The notes below the pieces were generated by a model. That model was not told where the DNA came from. It saw only the letters and a list, made by a program, of their open reading frames with translations, and ran no database searches. Source: Prevotellaceae bacterium UBA4359 (GTDB taxonomy: Bacteria; Bacteroidota; Bacteroidia; Bacteroidales; Bacteroidaceae). From it: DNA of 41,765 nt. A program made the translations under genes and the position numbers. Positions 7,725-15,646 of this stretch are shown piece by piece. The stretch is from NCBI GenBank assembly GCA_002393555.1, contig DGSP01000076.1:1-41765 (forward strand), written 5' to 3'. Within the stretch, counting starts at the first letter, position 1. Each line of letters opens with the position of its first letter.

Positions 7725-7785
7725 GGGGTTGATGGGGTTAATGGGGTTGATTGGGTTGATGGGGTTAGTGGGTTTAATGGGCATT
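7723..7785. repeat. 9-bp tandem repeat at the kdsB start
   Basis: About seven copies of ATGGGGTTR in tight 9-bp register (7723, 7732, 7741, 7750, 7759, 7768, 7777), degenerating outward. The first copy overlaps the kdsB start codon. On the coding strand the array reads as Asn-Pro-Ile repeats in frame with kdsB. Confidence 0.9.
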
Positions 7786-7804
7786 GATGGGTCTGATGGG
7801 CGGG

Positions 7805-10219
7805 TTAGAAGAACTCTTCGTCATATTCTACGGGGTCTTCTTCTACAGGATGCAGGATGGCTTCGGCGCTGGGGAGATCCATCAGGTCGTTGTCGCAGGG
7901 CTTGTAGTCTTCGGGAATGGCGAACTTGTCTTTTTCGCTGATGCCGAGGAGTTTGCTGTTGTAGATTTTGCGCATCAGTTTTCCGAAGATAGGCAGGGCT
8001 GCTCGGGCACCTTGTCCAAAGGCCATGCTGCCGAAGTGGATGTCGCGGTCTTCGCCGCCCACCCAACTGGCCACGACGAGTTTGGGACAGAAACCGATGA
8101 ACCAGCCGTCGGCGTTGCTGTTGGTCGTACCCGTCTTGCCGCCCAGGTCACCTGTGATGTGGTAGGCTCCTCCGCGAAGGGCGCGGCCTGTACCAGAGTT
8201 GATGACGGCCTTGAGCATGTCAATCATCTGCCATGCTTTCTCTTTCGAGAGCACCTCGTTCATGCGTGGGGAGAAGTTGGCGATGACATTGCCTTCAGAG
8301 TCTTCGATGCGGGTGACGAGCATGGGGGAGTAGTGTATGCCCATGCCTGGGAAGATGGTGTAGGCACTGGCCATTTCGCCCACGCTCACATCGCCCGAAC
8401 CGAGCGCGATGGTGAGGTTGGGTTGCATGGTGTATGTGGAGATTTTCAGTTGCTTCTCGAGGAAGTTGATGAAGTTCTGTGGGCGGATGAGGTTGAGCAG
8501 ATAGACGGAGGCATGGTTGTTGGAGTGGGCGAGTGCCGACTTGAGTGGCACCATGCCGAGTGCGCTTCCTTTGGGTGTCCATCCTCCATAGTTCTTGGGG
8601 CTGGCATCGACATAGTCGCAGGGGGTGAATCCTTGGCTGGAGAGGGCGAGCGAATAGAGCAGGGGCTTGATGGTCGAACCCACCTGACGGTGTCCGCCAC
8701 CCAAGACGTTGTCAAACATGAAATGTTCGAAGTCCAAGCCCGGCACGTATGCCTTCACTTGTCCGTCTGCTGGGTCGATGGCGCACACGGAGGCGCGCAG
8801 GAACTTCTTATAGTAGATGATGGAGTCGCGTGGTGTCATGCGTCTCTCTATCATCTCTGGCTCGTCGTATGATTTGCCATATTTGAACAGGCGCATATCT
8901 ACGGGCGTGTTGAATGCGCGCTGGATTTCGTCGTCGCTCATGCCGTCGGCCTTCATCACGCGGTAGCGTTCGCTTTGTCTCACGTAGCGGTCGATGATAT
9001 GGTTCATCTTTTCGACGGTCATTTGCTTGTAGGGACCTGTCTTAGAGTATTGTATTTCGCGCTCGAAGGCGGGTTGCAGATACTGTGCCACATGTTCGAA
9101 AAGGGCTTCTTCGGCCATCTTCTGCATGCGGGTGTCGATGCTGGTGTAGATTTTTAGGCCGTCGGTGTAGATGTTGTAGTGTGAACCGTCCTTCTTGGTG
9201 TTCTTGTTGCACCAGCCATAGAGCGGGTCGTTTTCCCATGCCACGGAGTCGTCGTGGTATTGCTGGCCCTGCCAGGAGGCGTATTGGCTGCGCTCGGGGC
9301 GTTTGGCCATCATGATGCGGCGCAGATATTCGCGGAAGTAGGGTGCAGCACCTTCCTTGTGGCTGGTCACCTTGGGCCTGGGCAGCAGGGAGAGTGGCTG
9401 GCTGGCCACTTCGTCCATCTGTGCCTGTGTGATGTAGCCTTCCTTCACCATCTGCCCCAACACCACATTGCGGCGTTCACGGCAGTTCTCGTTTTGGTAG
9501 TATTTGCCGTTCTCGTCGCGTCGGTAGGGGTTGTAGAGTGAAGGGTTTTTGCACATGCCCACGATGGTGGCACACTCGTTCAGGTTGAGGTCGATGGGGT
9601 TCTTGCCGAAGTAGGTGTTGCTGGCATTCTTGATGCCCACGCCCATGTAGAGGAAGTCGAAGTAGTTGAGGTACATGGTGATGATTTCCTCTTTGGTGTA
9701 GTAGCGTTCGAGTTGCACGGCAATGAACCACTCGATGGGTTTCTGCATCATGCGCGCCCGGTCGCTGTGGGCCACATCGGAATAGAGTTGCTTGGCCAGT
9801 TGCTGGGTGATGGTGGAACCGCCTCCGGCACTTTTCTGTCCCATCATGAGACGTTTCACCACGGCACGTCCGAGGGCTTTCACGTCGATGCCCGAATGGT
9901 CGTAGAAACGGGCATCCTCAGTGGCCACGAGGGCATGGATGAGGTTGTCGGGCAGCGAGTCGTAGGGCACCATCACGCGGTTCTCGCTGGCATAACTCCA
10001 TGTGCCAATCAGTTTGTTGTCGGAGGAATAGACGCGTGAGGCATACTTGTTGATGGGGTTCTGCAAGTCGCTGACAGGAGGCAGTTTGCCCAGCCATCCT
10101 TGCGAGATGGCAAACACGCTGAAAAACATCATGAAGATAATGGCAGCCGTGACTATCCACCATCCCTTGATGGCTTTGTTCACGCTTGATGTATCATCTG
10201 CTTTTTTAGTAATACCCAT
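7805..10219 (-). CDS. Class A penicillin-binding protein (PBP1A type)
   Basis: An 804-residue bifunctional peptidoglycan synthase, with glycan polymerisation by a GT51 domain and cross-linking by a transpeptidase domain. Residues about 24-46 form one membrane anchor (WWIVTAAIIFMMFFSVFAIS), placing the rest in the periplasm. GT51 motifs are E101 in TEDARFYDHSGID, GGGSTITQQLAKQLYS and RRNVVLGQM. The transpeptidase motifs are S515-TIK, SNN near 565 and K695-TG in GGKTGTTN. The C-terminal tail is acidic (about residues 775-804). All catalytic residues are present. It is transcribed from its own promoter and probably together with kdsB. Confidence 0.97.
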   Translation of the reverse strand: MGITKKADDTSSVNKAIKGWWIVTAAIIFMMFFSVFAISQGWLGKLPPVSDLQNPINKYASRVYSSDNKLIGTWSYASENRVMVPYDSLPDNLIHALVATEDARFYDHSGIDVKALGRAVVKRLMMGQKSAGGGSTITQQLAKQLYSDVAHSDRARMMQKPIEWFIAVQLERYYTKEEIITMYLNYFDFLYMGVGIKNASNTYFGKNPIDLNLNECATIVGMCKNPSLYNPYRRDENGKYYQNENCRERRNVVLGQMVKEGYITQAQMDEVASQPLSLLPRPKVTSHKEGAAPYFREYLRRIMMAKRPERSQYASWQGQQYHDDSVAWENDPLYGWCNKNTKKDGSHYNIYTDGLKIYTSIDTRMQKMAEEALFEHVAQYLQPAFEREIQYSKTGPYKQMTVEKMNHIIDRYVRQSERYRVMKADGMSDDEIQRAFNTPVDMRLFKYGKSYDEPEMIERRMTPRDSIIYYKKFLRASVCAIDPADGQVKAYVPGLDFEHFMFDNVLGGGHRQVGSTIKPLLYSLALSSQGFTPCDYVDASPKNYGGWTPKGSALGMVPLKSALAHSNNHASVYLLNLIRPQNFINFLEKQLKISTYTMQPNLTIALGSGDVSVGEMASAYTIFPGMGIHYSPMLVTRIEDSEGNVIANFSPRMNEVLSKEKAWQMIDMLKAVINSGTGRALRGGAYHITGDLGGKTGTTNSNADGWFIGFCPKLVVASWVGGEDRDIHFGSMAFGQGARAALPIFGKLMRKIYNSKLLGISEKDKFAIPEDYKPCDNDLMDLPSAEAILHPVEEDPVEYDEEFF

Positions 10220-10259
10220 ATCTTAATTAAAACTGAAAAATCCTTTTGCTTTTGTAGTG

Positions 10260-10291
10260 CAAAGTTACGAAGATTCACACATATATACAAA
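10260..10291 (-). promoter_or_regulatory. Promoter of the class A PBP gene
   Basis: On the minus strand TTTG (10288-10291), a 20-bp spacer and TAACTTTG (10260-10267) match the Bacteroidetes promoter closely. The ATG at 10219 is about 35 nt downstream of the predicted start. Confidence 0.75.
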
Positions 10292-10296
10292 AGGAA

Positions 10297-10370
10297 TACT
10301 CCCTTTTTTGCGGAAAACCTCGAAAAGCCCCTGCACGAAAAGTGCGATTTGCGAAAAAAGGGGAGTTTTC
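10297..10370. repeat. Imperfect inverted repeat beyond the PBP promoter
   Basis: ACTCCCTTTTTTGC near 10297 pairs with GCGAAAAAAGGGGAGT near 10355-10370 with one bulge, and a GCAC/GTGC hairpin lies inside. The direction and role are unclear because both flanking genes point away. Confidence 0.45.
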
Positions 10371-10418
10371 CTCTTGTTTTTCTCGGGAAAATGCGTGTGC
10401 CGAAACCTCGAAAAAAAC

Positions 10419-10507
10419 TACGCCGTTAGCGTAATTACCTCTACGTCGTTGCCGTAATTACGTTTACGACGTTGCTGTAATTACGCTAACGACGTTGCCG
10501 AAAAAGA
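10419..10507. repeat. Repeat locus B: four 23-bp units between divergent genes
   Basis: Units start at 10419, 10442, 10465 and 10488, each 23 bp apart. The first three share the 20-bp word TACGNCGTTRSYGTAATTAC followed by a variable triplet (ctc, gtt, gct). The fourth keeps only its first half. The 15-mer CGTTAGCGTAATTAC at 10424-10438 is also perfectly inverted at 10477-10491. The array sits between two divergent promoters, so it is not a terminator. Confidence 0.9.
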
Positions 10508-10647
10508 GGGTCTTCCATTCTCTGCAAAACAATTTCGGCGCATGAAAAAAGGGAGCCTATGTAGCCTAAAAAGAGAAGGAAAGGCTGATGAAACATAAAA
10601 AAAAGTGAAAAAAGAAGAAAAATATTCGTTCTGTTAGAAAAAAGTCT

Positions 10648-10655
10648 TATATTTG
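10648..10655 (+). promoter_or_regulatory. -7 box upstream of the CMD-family gene
   Basis: TATATTTG matches TAnnTTTG. A degenerate TTCG (about 10625-10628) lies 19 bp upstream at the -33 position. The leader to the ATG at 10730 would be about 68 nt. Confidence 0.55.
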
Positions 10656-10729
10656 CAAACTCAATAGAACAATTGGAAGTGACGATAACCACTAATCGAA
10701 TTTTTAATAACGAAAAGAACAATATAGCC

Positions 10730-11512
10730 ATGAAAGAAATCTTGATTAGCGACTATGCGCGCCAGCAGATTCGCAAACTTTTCTCGCAGCGCAATTCCGT
10801 CAACACGCTCAAGCGTGACCCGGAGTTGACCCAGATTTTTGACAACTTCGCCTTCGATGAGGCTCTGAAACTCACCGAAGAGCCCGTGCTGGAAAAGACA
10901 CGTTGCATGTGCATCCTTGCCAGCACCATCGGCTGTAACGCTATGCGCCAGTTTAAGGTCTATGTGGACGTCTGCCTCAATGTGGGCGTGAAGCCACGCG
11001 AAATCCGCGAAGTCATCTACCAAACCGTCCCATACGTGGGCTTCTCCAAGATGATAGATTTCTTGTTAGAAATGAACGAAGTGTTTGAAGACAACGACAT
11101 CAAACTGCCGCTGAACAACCAGGGAACCACCACGCCTGAAGACCGCAGGGAAAAGGGACGTGCCTACATCGACGGCATTTTCGGAGCCGGCACCGCCGAG
11201 CAGATGGAGAAGAATGCGCCCAAGGGACAGGAACACATCATCGAGTTTCTTGAAAGTTACTGCTTCGGCGACTTCTACACCCGCAATGGCATCGACATGC
11301 AGCACCGCGAACTTGTCACCTTCTGTCTCCTGGCATCGATGGGTGTGGCTCAGCCGCAACTGGAGAGCCACGGCTTCGGTTGCAAGAACATGAAGATTAG
11401 CAAGAGGGAAATGGTGGCTGTGCTCACAGGCATGCTGCCCTACATCGGCTTCCCCAAAACGCTCAATGCCCTCACTGCCGTCAACAAGGCTTATACCGAG
11501 GACGAGGAATAA
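10730..11512 (+). CDS. Carboxymuconolactone decarboxylase-family protein, two CMD domains
   Basis: A 260-residue protein with two CMD/AhpD-like helical domains. The first covers about residues 45-115 (EKTRCMCILASTIGCNAMRQF... VIYQTVPYVGF) and the second about 190-255 (HRELVTFCLLASMGVAQPQLESHGFG... MLPYIGFPK). The second domain keeps the QLxxH histidine typical of the family. In the first domain the matching segment reads QFKVYVDVC and lacks it. No CxxC pair of the AhpD peroxidase type is visible. The ORF could open at 10673, but the family-like start is MKEILISDYARQQI at 10730. The substrate is unknown. It converges on the HAD gene with 7 bp between them. Confidence 0.85.
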   Translation: MKEILISDYARQQIRKLFSQRNSVNTLKRDPELTQIFDNFAFDEALKLTEEPVLEKTRCMCILASTIGCNAMRQFKVYVDVCLNVGVKPREIREVIYQTVPYVGFSKMIDFLLEMNEVFEDNDIKLPLNNQGTTTPEDRREKGRAYIDGIFGAGTAEQMEKNAPKGQEHIIEFLESYCFGDFYTRNGIDMQHRELVTFCLLASMGVAQPQLESHGFGCKNMKISKREMVAVLTGMLPYIGFPKTLNALTAVNKAYTEDEE

Positions 11513-11519
11513 TCGTGTT

Positions 11520-12332
11520 TTATAGGTCGAAGAATCGCTCCAAGGCAATCGCAATACCGTCGGCTTCGTTACTTTCTGTGACGAAGTCGGCGGCTTTTTT
11601 CACCACCTCCTGTGCATTGCCCATCGCGATGCCCATGCCGGCATACTGAATCATGCTGATGTCGTTGAATCCATCGCCAAAAGCCATCAACTGCTCGCGC
11701 TGCAAGCCGAGATGGGCGAGGAGCGCGGCCAAACCTTGCGCCTTCTCTATGCCCACCGGCACCACCTCCAGAAAGAACGGCTCGCTGCGGTAGGCATCGG
11801 CGCGTCCCTGCAGGTGCGGCACCATCTCCAGTTCCAACTGATGCAACGGCTCGGGGTCGCCCACAATCATGCACTTGGAGATGGGGTAGGTCACTTCGGC
11901 CAAGAAGTCAGGCACAACATGGACGGGCATTCGGTTACGCATCGACGTGAACTGCACATAGGGGTTCTCTGCCACATCCGACACGATGTGGTCGCCCACG
12001 TAGGTGAGAATGTGAAAGCCTCCTCTTCGGGTGCATTCGCAAAGATAGGGTAGCACGGCAGGGTCGAGCGTCTGCGCATAAATCTCTTCCTTCGTGGCCC
12101 AGTTGCAGATGCCTCCGCCATTGTAACTGACCACAAAGCCGCCGAAGTCGGCCAGCCGAAGCGTGTCGGCATGAGGAGCGATGCCGTAGGTGGGGCGTCC
12201 TGAACAGATGCACACCTTCGCGCCCTGCTCTTGCACACGGATGAGGGCCTTGAGTGTGTGCGGCGAGATGCTTTGGTCGCTTTTCACCAAAGTGCCGTCT
12301 ATGTCAATGGCAATGAGTTGATACTTCATCAT
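11520..12332 (-). CDS. HAD-superfamily Cof-type phosphatase
   Basis: A 270-residue cytoplasmic hydrolase of the HAD IIB (Cof/YidA) group, which removes phosphate from sugar phosphates and related small metabolites. Motif I is AIDIDGTLV with catalytic D10 and D12. Motif II is CICSGRP. The C2 cap lies in the middle. Motif IV is MAFGDGFNDISMI, followed by the typical GIAMGNAQEVVK. The length matches the family. The start could be either of two adjacent ATGs (12332 or 12329). The exact substrate cannot be told from sequence. Confidence 0.92.
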   Translation of the reverse strand: MMKYQLIAIDIDGTLVKSDQSISPHTLKALIRVQEQGAKVCICSGRPTYGIAPHADTLRLADFGGFVVSYNGGGICNWATKEEIYAQTLDPAVLPYLCECTRRGGFHILTYVGDHIVSDVAENPYVQFTSMRNRMPVHVVPDFLAEVTYPISKCMIVGDPEPLHQLELEMVPHLQGRADAYRSEPFFLEVVPVGIEKAQGLAALLAHLGLQREQLMAFGDGFNDISMIQYAGMGIAMGNAQEVVKKAADFVTESNEADGIAIALERFFDL

Positions 12333-12403
12333 GAAAACCGTAAATTTGATTGCAAATTAACAAAAAAGAAGTGAAAGAGGCGTTATGTTTGTCGTTTTTG
12401 TTT

Positions 12404-12426
12404 TACTTTTGCAAAAAAATAGGAGG
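12404..12426 (+). promoter_or_regulatory. -7 box and strong Shine-Dalgarno before the small secreted protein
   Basis: TACTTTTG (12404-12411) matches the Bacteroidetes -7 box, without a well-spaced -33. AGGAGG at 12421-12426 sits 8 nt before the ATG at 12435. Such a perfect Shine-Dalgarno is unusual in this window. Confidence 0.5.
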
Positions 12427-12434
12427 AATATACG

Positions 12435-12854
12435 ATGAAGAAAACCTTTTTTATGCTCGTTTTTGCTTTTGCTGTCTCGCTGACCAGTTGGGCGCAGGAG
12501 CAGTTTGTCGGCACTTGGAACTGCGAGGCTCTGAAGGCTTCGATGGTGATGGACTTGCAGGAAAAGAGCATCCCGTTCAAGGGATTTGACAGCGACGAGG
12601 ACACCTATGGCTATGTGAAAGGCCAACTGAACGGCACATGGGTCATCCTGAAAGTGAAGAAGTTGGAAGAGAAGAAGGCACTGGTGCGCATGGTGAGCGA
12701 CATCGGCTACGATGCACAGGATGTGGAGTTCCGCCTGAAGGAGGACGGTACGATGGAGATGAGGCTGGTGGGCGACCAGGTGATGAAGACAATAGAGAAG
12801 GGTAAATATGTGAAGATGCCCAAGACGGTCATCTTTCAGAAAAATGAAAAGTAA
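12435..12854 (+). CDS. Small secreted protein of unknown function
   Basis: A 139-residue protein with a signal peptide (MKKTFFMLVFAFAVSLTSWAQ) followed by FVGTWNCEA. Together with LNGTWVILKVKKLEEKKALVRM and later alternating strands, this suggests a small beta-barrel of the lipocalin-like type found in many Bacteroidales secreted proteins. This is inference from pattern only. It is unusually well primed for translation by AGGAGG. Only 9 bp separate its stop from the helicase start, so the two genes are probably in one operon. Confidence 0.75.
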   Translation: MKKTFFMLVFAFAVSLTSWAQEQFVGTWNCEALKASMVMDLQEKSIPFKGFDSDEDTYGYVKGQLNGTWVILKVKKLEEKKALVRMVSDIGYDAQDVEFRLKEDGTMEMRLVGDQVMKTIEKGKYVKMPKTVIFQKNEK

Positions 12855-12863
12855 AAAGAGCGA

Positions 12864-15263
12864 GTGGAAAACTATTTAGACACGTTCAACCCACCGCAGC
12901 GGGCGGCTGTGGAATATTGTGATGGCCCTTCGCTGGTCATTGCCGGTGCGGGTTCGGGCAAGACAAGGGTGCTGACCTACAAGATTGCCTATCTGATGGA
13001 GCATGGCTATCAGCCGTGGTCCATCTTGGCACTGACCTTCACGAACAAAGCGGCCGGTGAGATGAAGGACCGCATTGCCAGGATTGTAGGGCCTGATTAT
13101 GCACGGATGTTGTGGATGGGCACCTTTCATAGTATCTTCTTGCGCATCCTTCGGCAAGAGCATGAACGCATCGGTTTTTCATCCAACTTCACCATCTACG
13201 ATGCTGCCGACAGCAAGAGTCTGGTCAAGTCTATCATCAAAGAGATGGAACTGGACGAGAAGGCATACAAGCCCGGCACGGTGCTGGCCACCATCAGCAA
13301 CAGCAAGAACCAGTTAGTGACGGCAGAGGAGTATGTGGGCAATCCTGCCAATAAGCAAGGAGACGCAAGGCGCAACATGGCGGCGTTAGGCCAGGTGTTT
13401 CTGCGCTATAGTAACCGATGCCGACAAAGCGATGCAATGGACTTTGATGACATCCTGCTCTATACCTATCTGCTGTTTGAAAAACATCCCGATGTGTTGG
13501 CAAAATGGGAACAGCGCTTCCGCTATGTGCTGGTGGATGAGTATCAGGACACCAACTTTGCGCAGCATCGCATCGTGTGGCAACTAACCTGCCACCATCA
13601 GCATGTATGTGTGGTGGGAGACGATGCTCAGAGCATTTATAGTTTCCGTGGAGCAAACATCGACAACATTCTGACTTTCCAGAAGATATATGAGGGGGCA
13701 AGATTGTTCAAACTGGAACGAAACTACCGCTCCACGCAGAACATAGTGGAGGCTGCCAACAGCCTTATCAAGAAGAATAGCCGACAGATACAGAAAGATA
13801 TTTTTTCGGAGAATGCCCGAGGGGAGAAACTGCATGTGATGGACACCCACTCCGACATTGAGGAGGCAAAGATGGTGGTGAATGCCATCCGCAGCATCAA
13901 GCGAAAGGAAGGGGGAGATTACTCTGATTTTGCGGTGCTGTATAGGACGAATGCACAGAGCCGTGTGTTTGAAGACACGATGCGGAAGGAGGGTTTGCCC
14001 TACCGTATCTATGGCGGTCTTTCCTTCTATCAGCGCAAGGAGATCAAGGATGTCATCGCCTACTTTCGTTTGGCGGTCAACCCGAACGACGAGGAGGCAT
14101 TCAAGCGAGTCATCAACTATCCCGCCCGGGGCATTGGACAAACAACCGTAGCGAAGATTTTGGCGGCAGCGACCGAGCATGAAATGAGCCTCTGGACGGT
14201 CATCAACAGTCCTGAGCAGTATGAGTTAGGCGTGAACAAAGGCACACTGACCAAGATAGGTTCCTTTCGCGAAATGATTGCCTCGTTCATCGAGAATGCA
14301 CAAAAGATGCCTGCCAATCAGGTAGGCACGATGATAGTGAAGCAGAGCGGCATTATTGCCGACATCTATCAAGATACAACGCCAGAGAACTTGTCGCGGC
14401 AGGAGAATGTGGAGGAACTCGTCAACGGTATGCAGGACTTCTGCGACATGCGCATGGAGGAGGGCAACGAGAACATCTCGCTGAGCGACTACCTTTCGGA
14501 GGTGTCGCTGATGAGTGATGTCGATAGCGACAAGGGCGATGACGAACATAAGATTACCCTCATGACCATCCACTCTGCCAAGGGCTTGGAGTTCGGCACT
14601 GTCTTTGTGGTGGGGCTTGAGGAAGGGCTCTTCCCCAGCGACATGGTGTCAGGCAATCCGCGTGAGATGGAGGAAGAACGCCGCCTTTTCTACGTGGCTA
14701 TCACCCGTGCCAAGACCCATTGCTACCTCTCCTACGCCCAGTGTCGTTTCCGCTATGGCCAGATGGAATTTTCGGCTCCCAGCCGTTTCCTGAAAGACAT
14801 CGACCCCAAGTATCTCGACCGCCAGCAAAGCATGTTTTCCGCCAGAAAGAGCATGGACGATGATGTGCAATTGCCCTGGGCGCGGCGTGGCAGCCTGTTT
14901 GGAGGTGCTGAGACGGAAGAGTCTCCACGACCACGTCCATTTCGTCCCACGATGCCTTCTGTCAAGTCGATGCCATCTGCAAGACCTGTCCCGTCAGCAC
15001 ATCCTGCATTATCAGGAAAAACTATCGCATCTCCACATTCCACATCATCTGTAAGGGCTGCATCTTCAGTACATTCCACCTCGGTTGCCGCTTCTTCTCA
15101 TTCCTCTCTCTCTGTAGGCAGTCGCATCGTCCACAACCGTTTCGGGCGAGGCGAAGTCCTCCGTATCGAAGGCACAGGTGACAGCACTAAGGCTACTGTA
15201 CAGTTTGAAAACGTAGGCACCAAGCAGTTGTTGCTGAAGTTCGCGAAATTTGAAGTGATTTGA
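12864..15263 (+). CDS. UvrD/PcrA-type ATP-dependent DNA helicase
   Basis: A 799-residue superfamily 1A 3'-5' helicase for nucleotide excision and mismatch repair or replication restart. Motifs in order are GAGSGKTRVLT (Walker A, about residue 28), ALTFTNKAAGEMK, VDEYQDTN, GDDAQSIYSFRGA, NYRSTQNI, TIHSAKGLEF and VAITRAK. After about residue 685 comes a low-complexity linker rich in Ser, Pro, Ala and His. It is followed by a C-terminal tudor-like domain (SRIVHNRFGRGEVLRIEG... FENVGTKQLLLKFA) of the PcrA type. The start is a GTG at 12864. No ATG fits, and QRAAVEYCDGPSLVIAGAGSGKT aligns with the family from there. It lies 9 bp after the small secreted gene. Confidence 0.95.
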   Translation: MENYLDTFNPPQRAAVEYCDGPSLVIAGAGSGKTRVLTYKIAYLMEHGYQPWSILALTFTNKAAGEMKDRIARIVGPDYARMLWMGTFHSIFLRILRQEHERIGFSSNFTIYDAADSKSLVKSIIKEMELDEKAYKPGTVLATISNSKNQLVTAEEYVGNPANKQGDARRNMAALGQVFLRYSNRCRQSDAMDFDDILLYTYLLFEKHPDVLAKWEQRFRYVLVDEYQDTNFAQHRIVWQLTCHHQHVCVVGDDAQSIYSFRGANIDNILTFQKIYEGARLFKLERNYRSTQNIVEAANSLIKKNSRQIQKDIFSENARGEKLHVMDTHSDIEEAKMVVNAIRSIKRKEGGDYSDFAVLYRTNAQSRVFEDTMRKEGLPYRIYGGLSFYQRKEIKDVIAYFRLAVNPNDEEAFKRVINYPARGIGQTTVAKILAAATEHEMSLWTVINSPEQYELGVNKGTLTKIGSFREMIASFIENAQKMPANQVGTMIVKQSGIIADIYQDTTPENLSRQENVEELVNGMQDFCDMRMEEGNENISLSDYLSEVSLMSDVDSDKGDDEHKITLMTIHSAKGLEFGTVFVVGLEEGLFPSDMVSGNPREMEEERRLFYVAITRAKTHCYLSYAQCRFRYGQMEFSAPSRFLKDIDPKYLDRQQSMFSARKSMDDDVQLPWARRGSLFGGAETEESPRPRPFRPTMPSVKSMPSARPVPSAHPALSGKTIASPHSTSSVRAASSVHSTSVAASSHSSLSVGSRIVHNRFGRGEVLRIEGTGDSTKATVQFENVGTKQLLLKFAKFEVI

Positions 15264-15646
15264 ACCTCTTTTAGGCCGCATGGCATCTTTTTCATCTTTT
15301 CCATTTTTGTTCTAATGTGACTTCGTTGAGCCAAGTGTTCTCTCTGTAGCCAACTAAATATCAGTACTTTGTATACTTGCAGAAGTTGAGTTTAGGTACT
15401 GAAACAATTGAATCGGATTCACACTTCGTGCTTCGTACAGACTGAAAGATTGGTTCCGCACAGACTGAACAATTAGCGACGCGAAGATTTGCGTCGGTTC
15501 GGAACCAATCTTTCAGTCTGTACGGAACCAATCTTTTAGTCTGTGCGAAACAAACACTTGAATGAAAACTTTTTTCAAAAAAGTCGCACTTCTATTGACA
15601 AACGTGTGTCCAAGTCTTGCCGCATGATCGTTCGTGAAAATTCGTG
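15264..15646. other. Convergent gap between the helicase and PL11 genes
   Basis: I see no coding gene. The central part holds repeat locus C (15434-15547). A simple terminator with a T run is not obvious for either neighbour, so the structured repeats may serve that purpose. Confidence 0.5.
15434..15547. repeat. Repeat locus C: inverted and direct 23-bp units
   Basis: A 25-bp segment at 15434-15458 is perfectly inverted at 15500-15524. On the left, ACAGACTGAA starts at 15437 and again at 15460, 23 bp apart. On the right, GGAACCAATCTTT starts at 15501 and GGAACCAATCTTT recurs at 15524, 23 bp apart, with the 23-mers differing at two positions. A GACGC/GCGTC hairpin lies at the centre (about 15478-15496). 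Confidence 0.9.

Noticed and set aside
7725..7784. Longer KdsB start giving an Asn-Pro-Ile repeat N-terminus
   Set aside because: The family N-terminus aligns with MQFIGIIPARY and the extra part is encoded by a tandem repeat.
7784..8872. Long plus-strand open frame of 362 codons opposite the PBP gene
   Set aside because: It has shadow-type composition rich in Val, Gly, Asp, Glu and His with no recognisable domain, and it is wholly antisense to catalytic PBP sequence.
10257..10457. Plus-strand ORF of 66 codons upstream of locus B
   Set aside because: It overlaps the PBP promoter and repeat DNA, and its composition shows no protein-like pattern.
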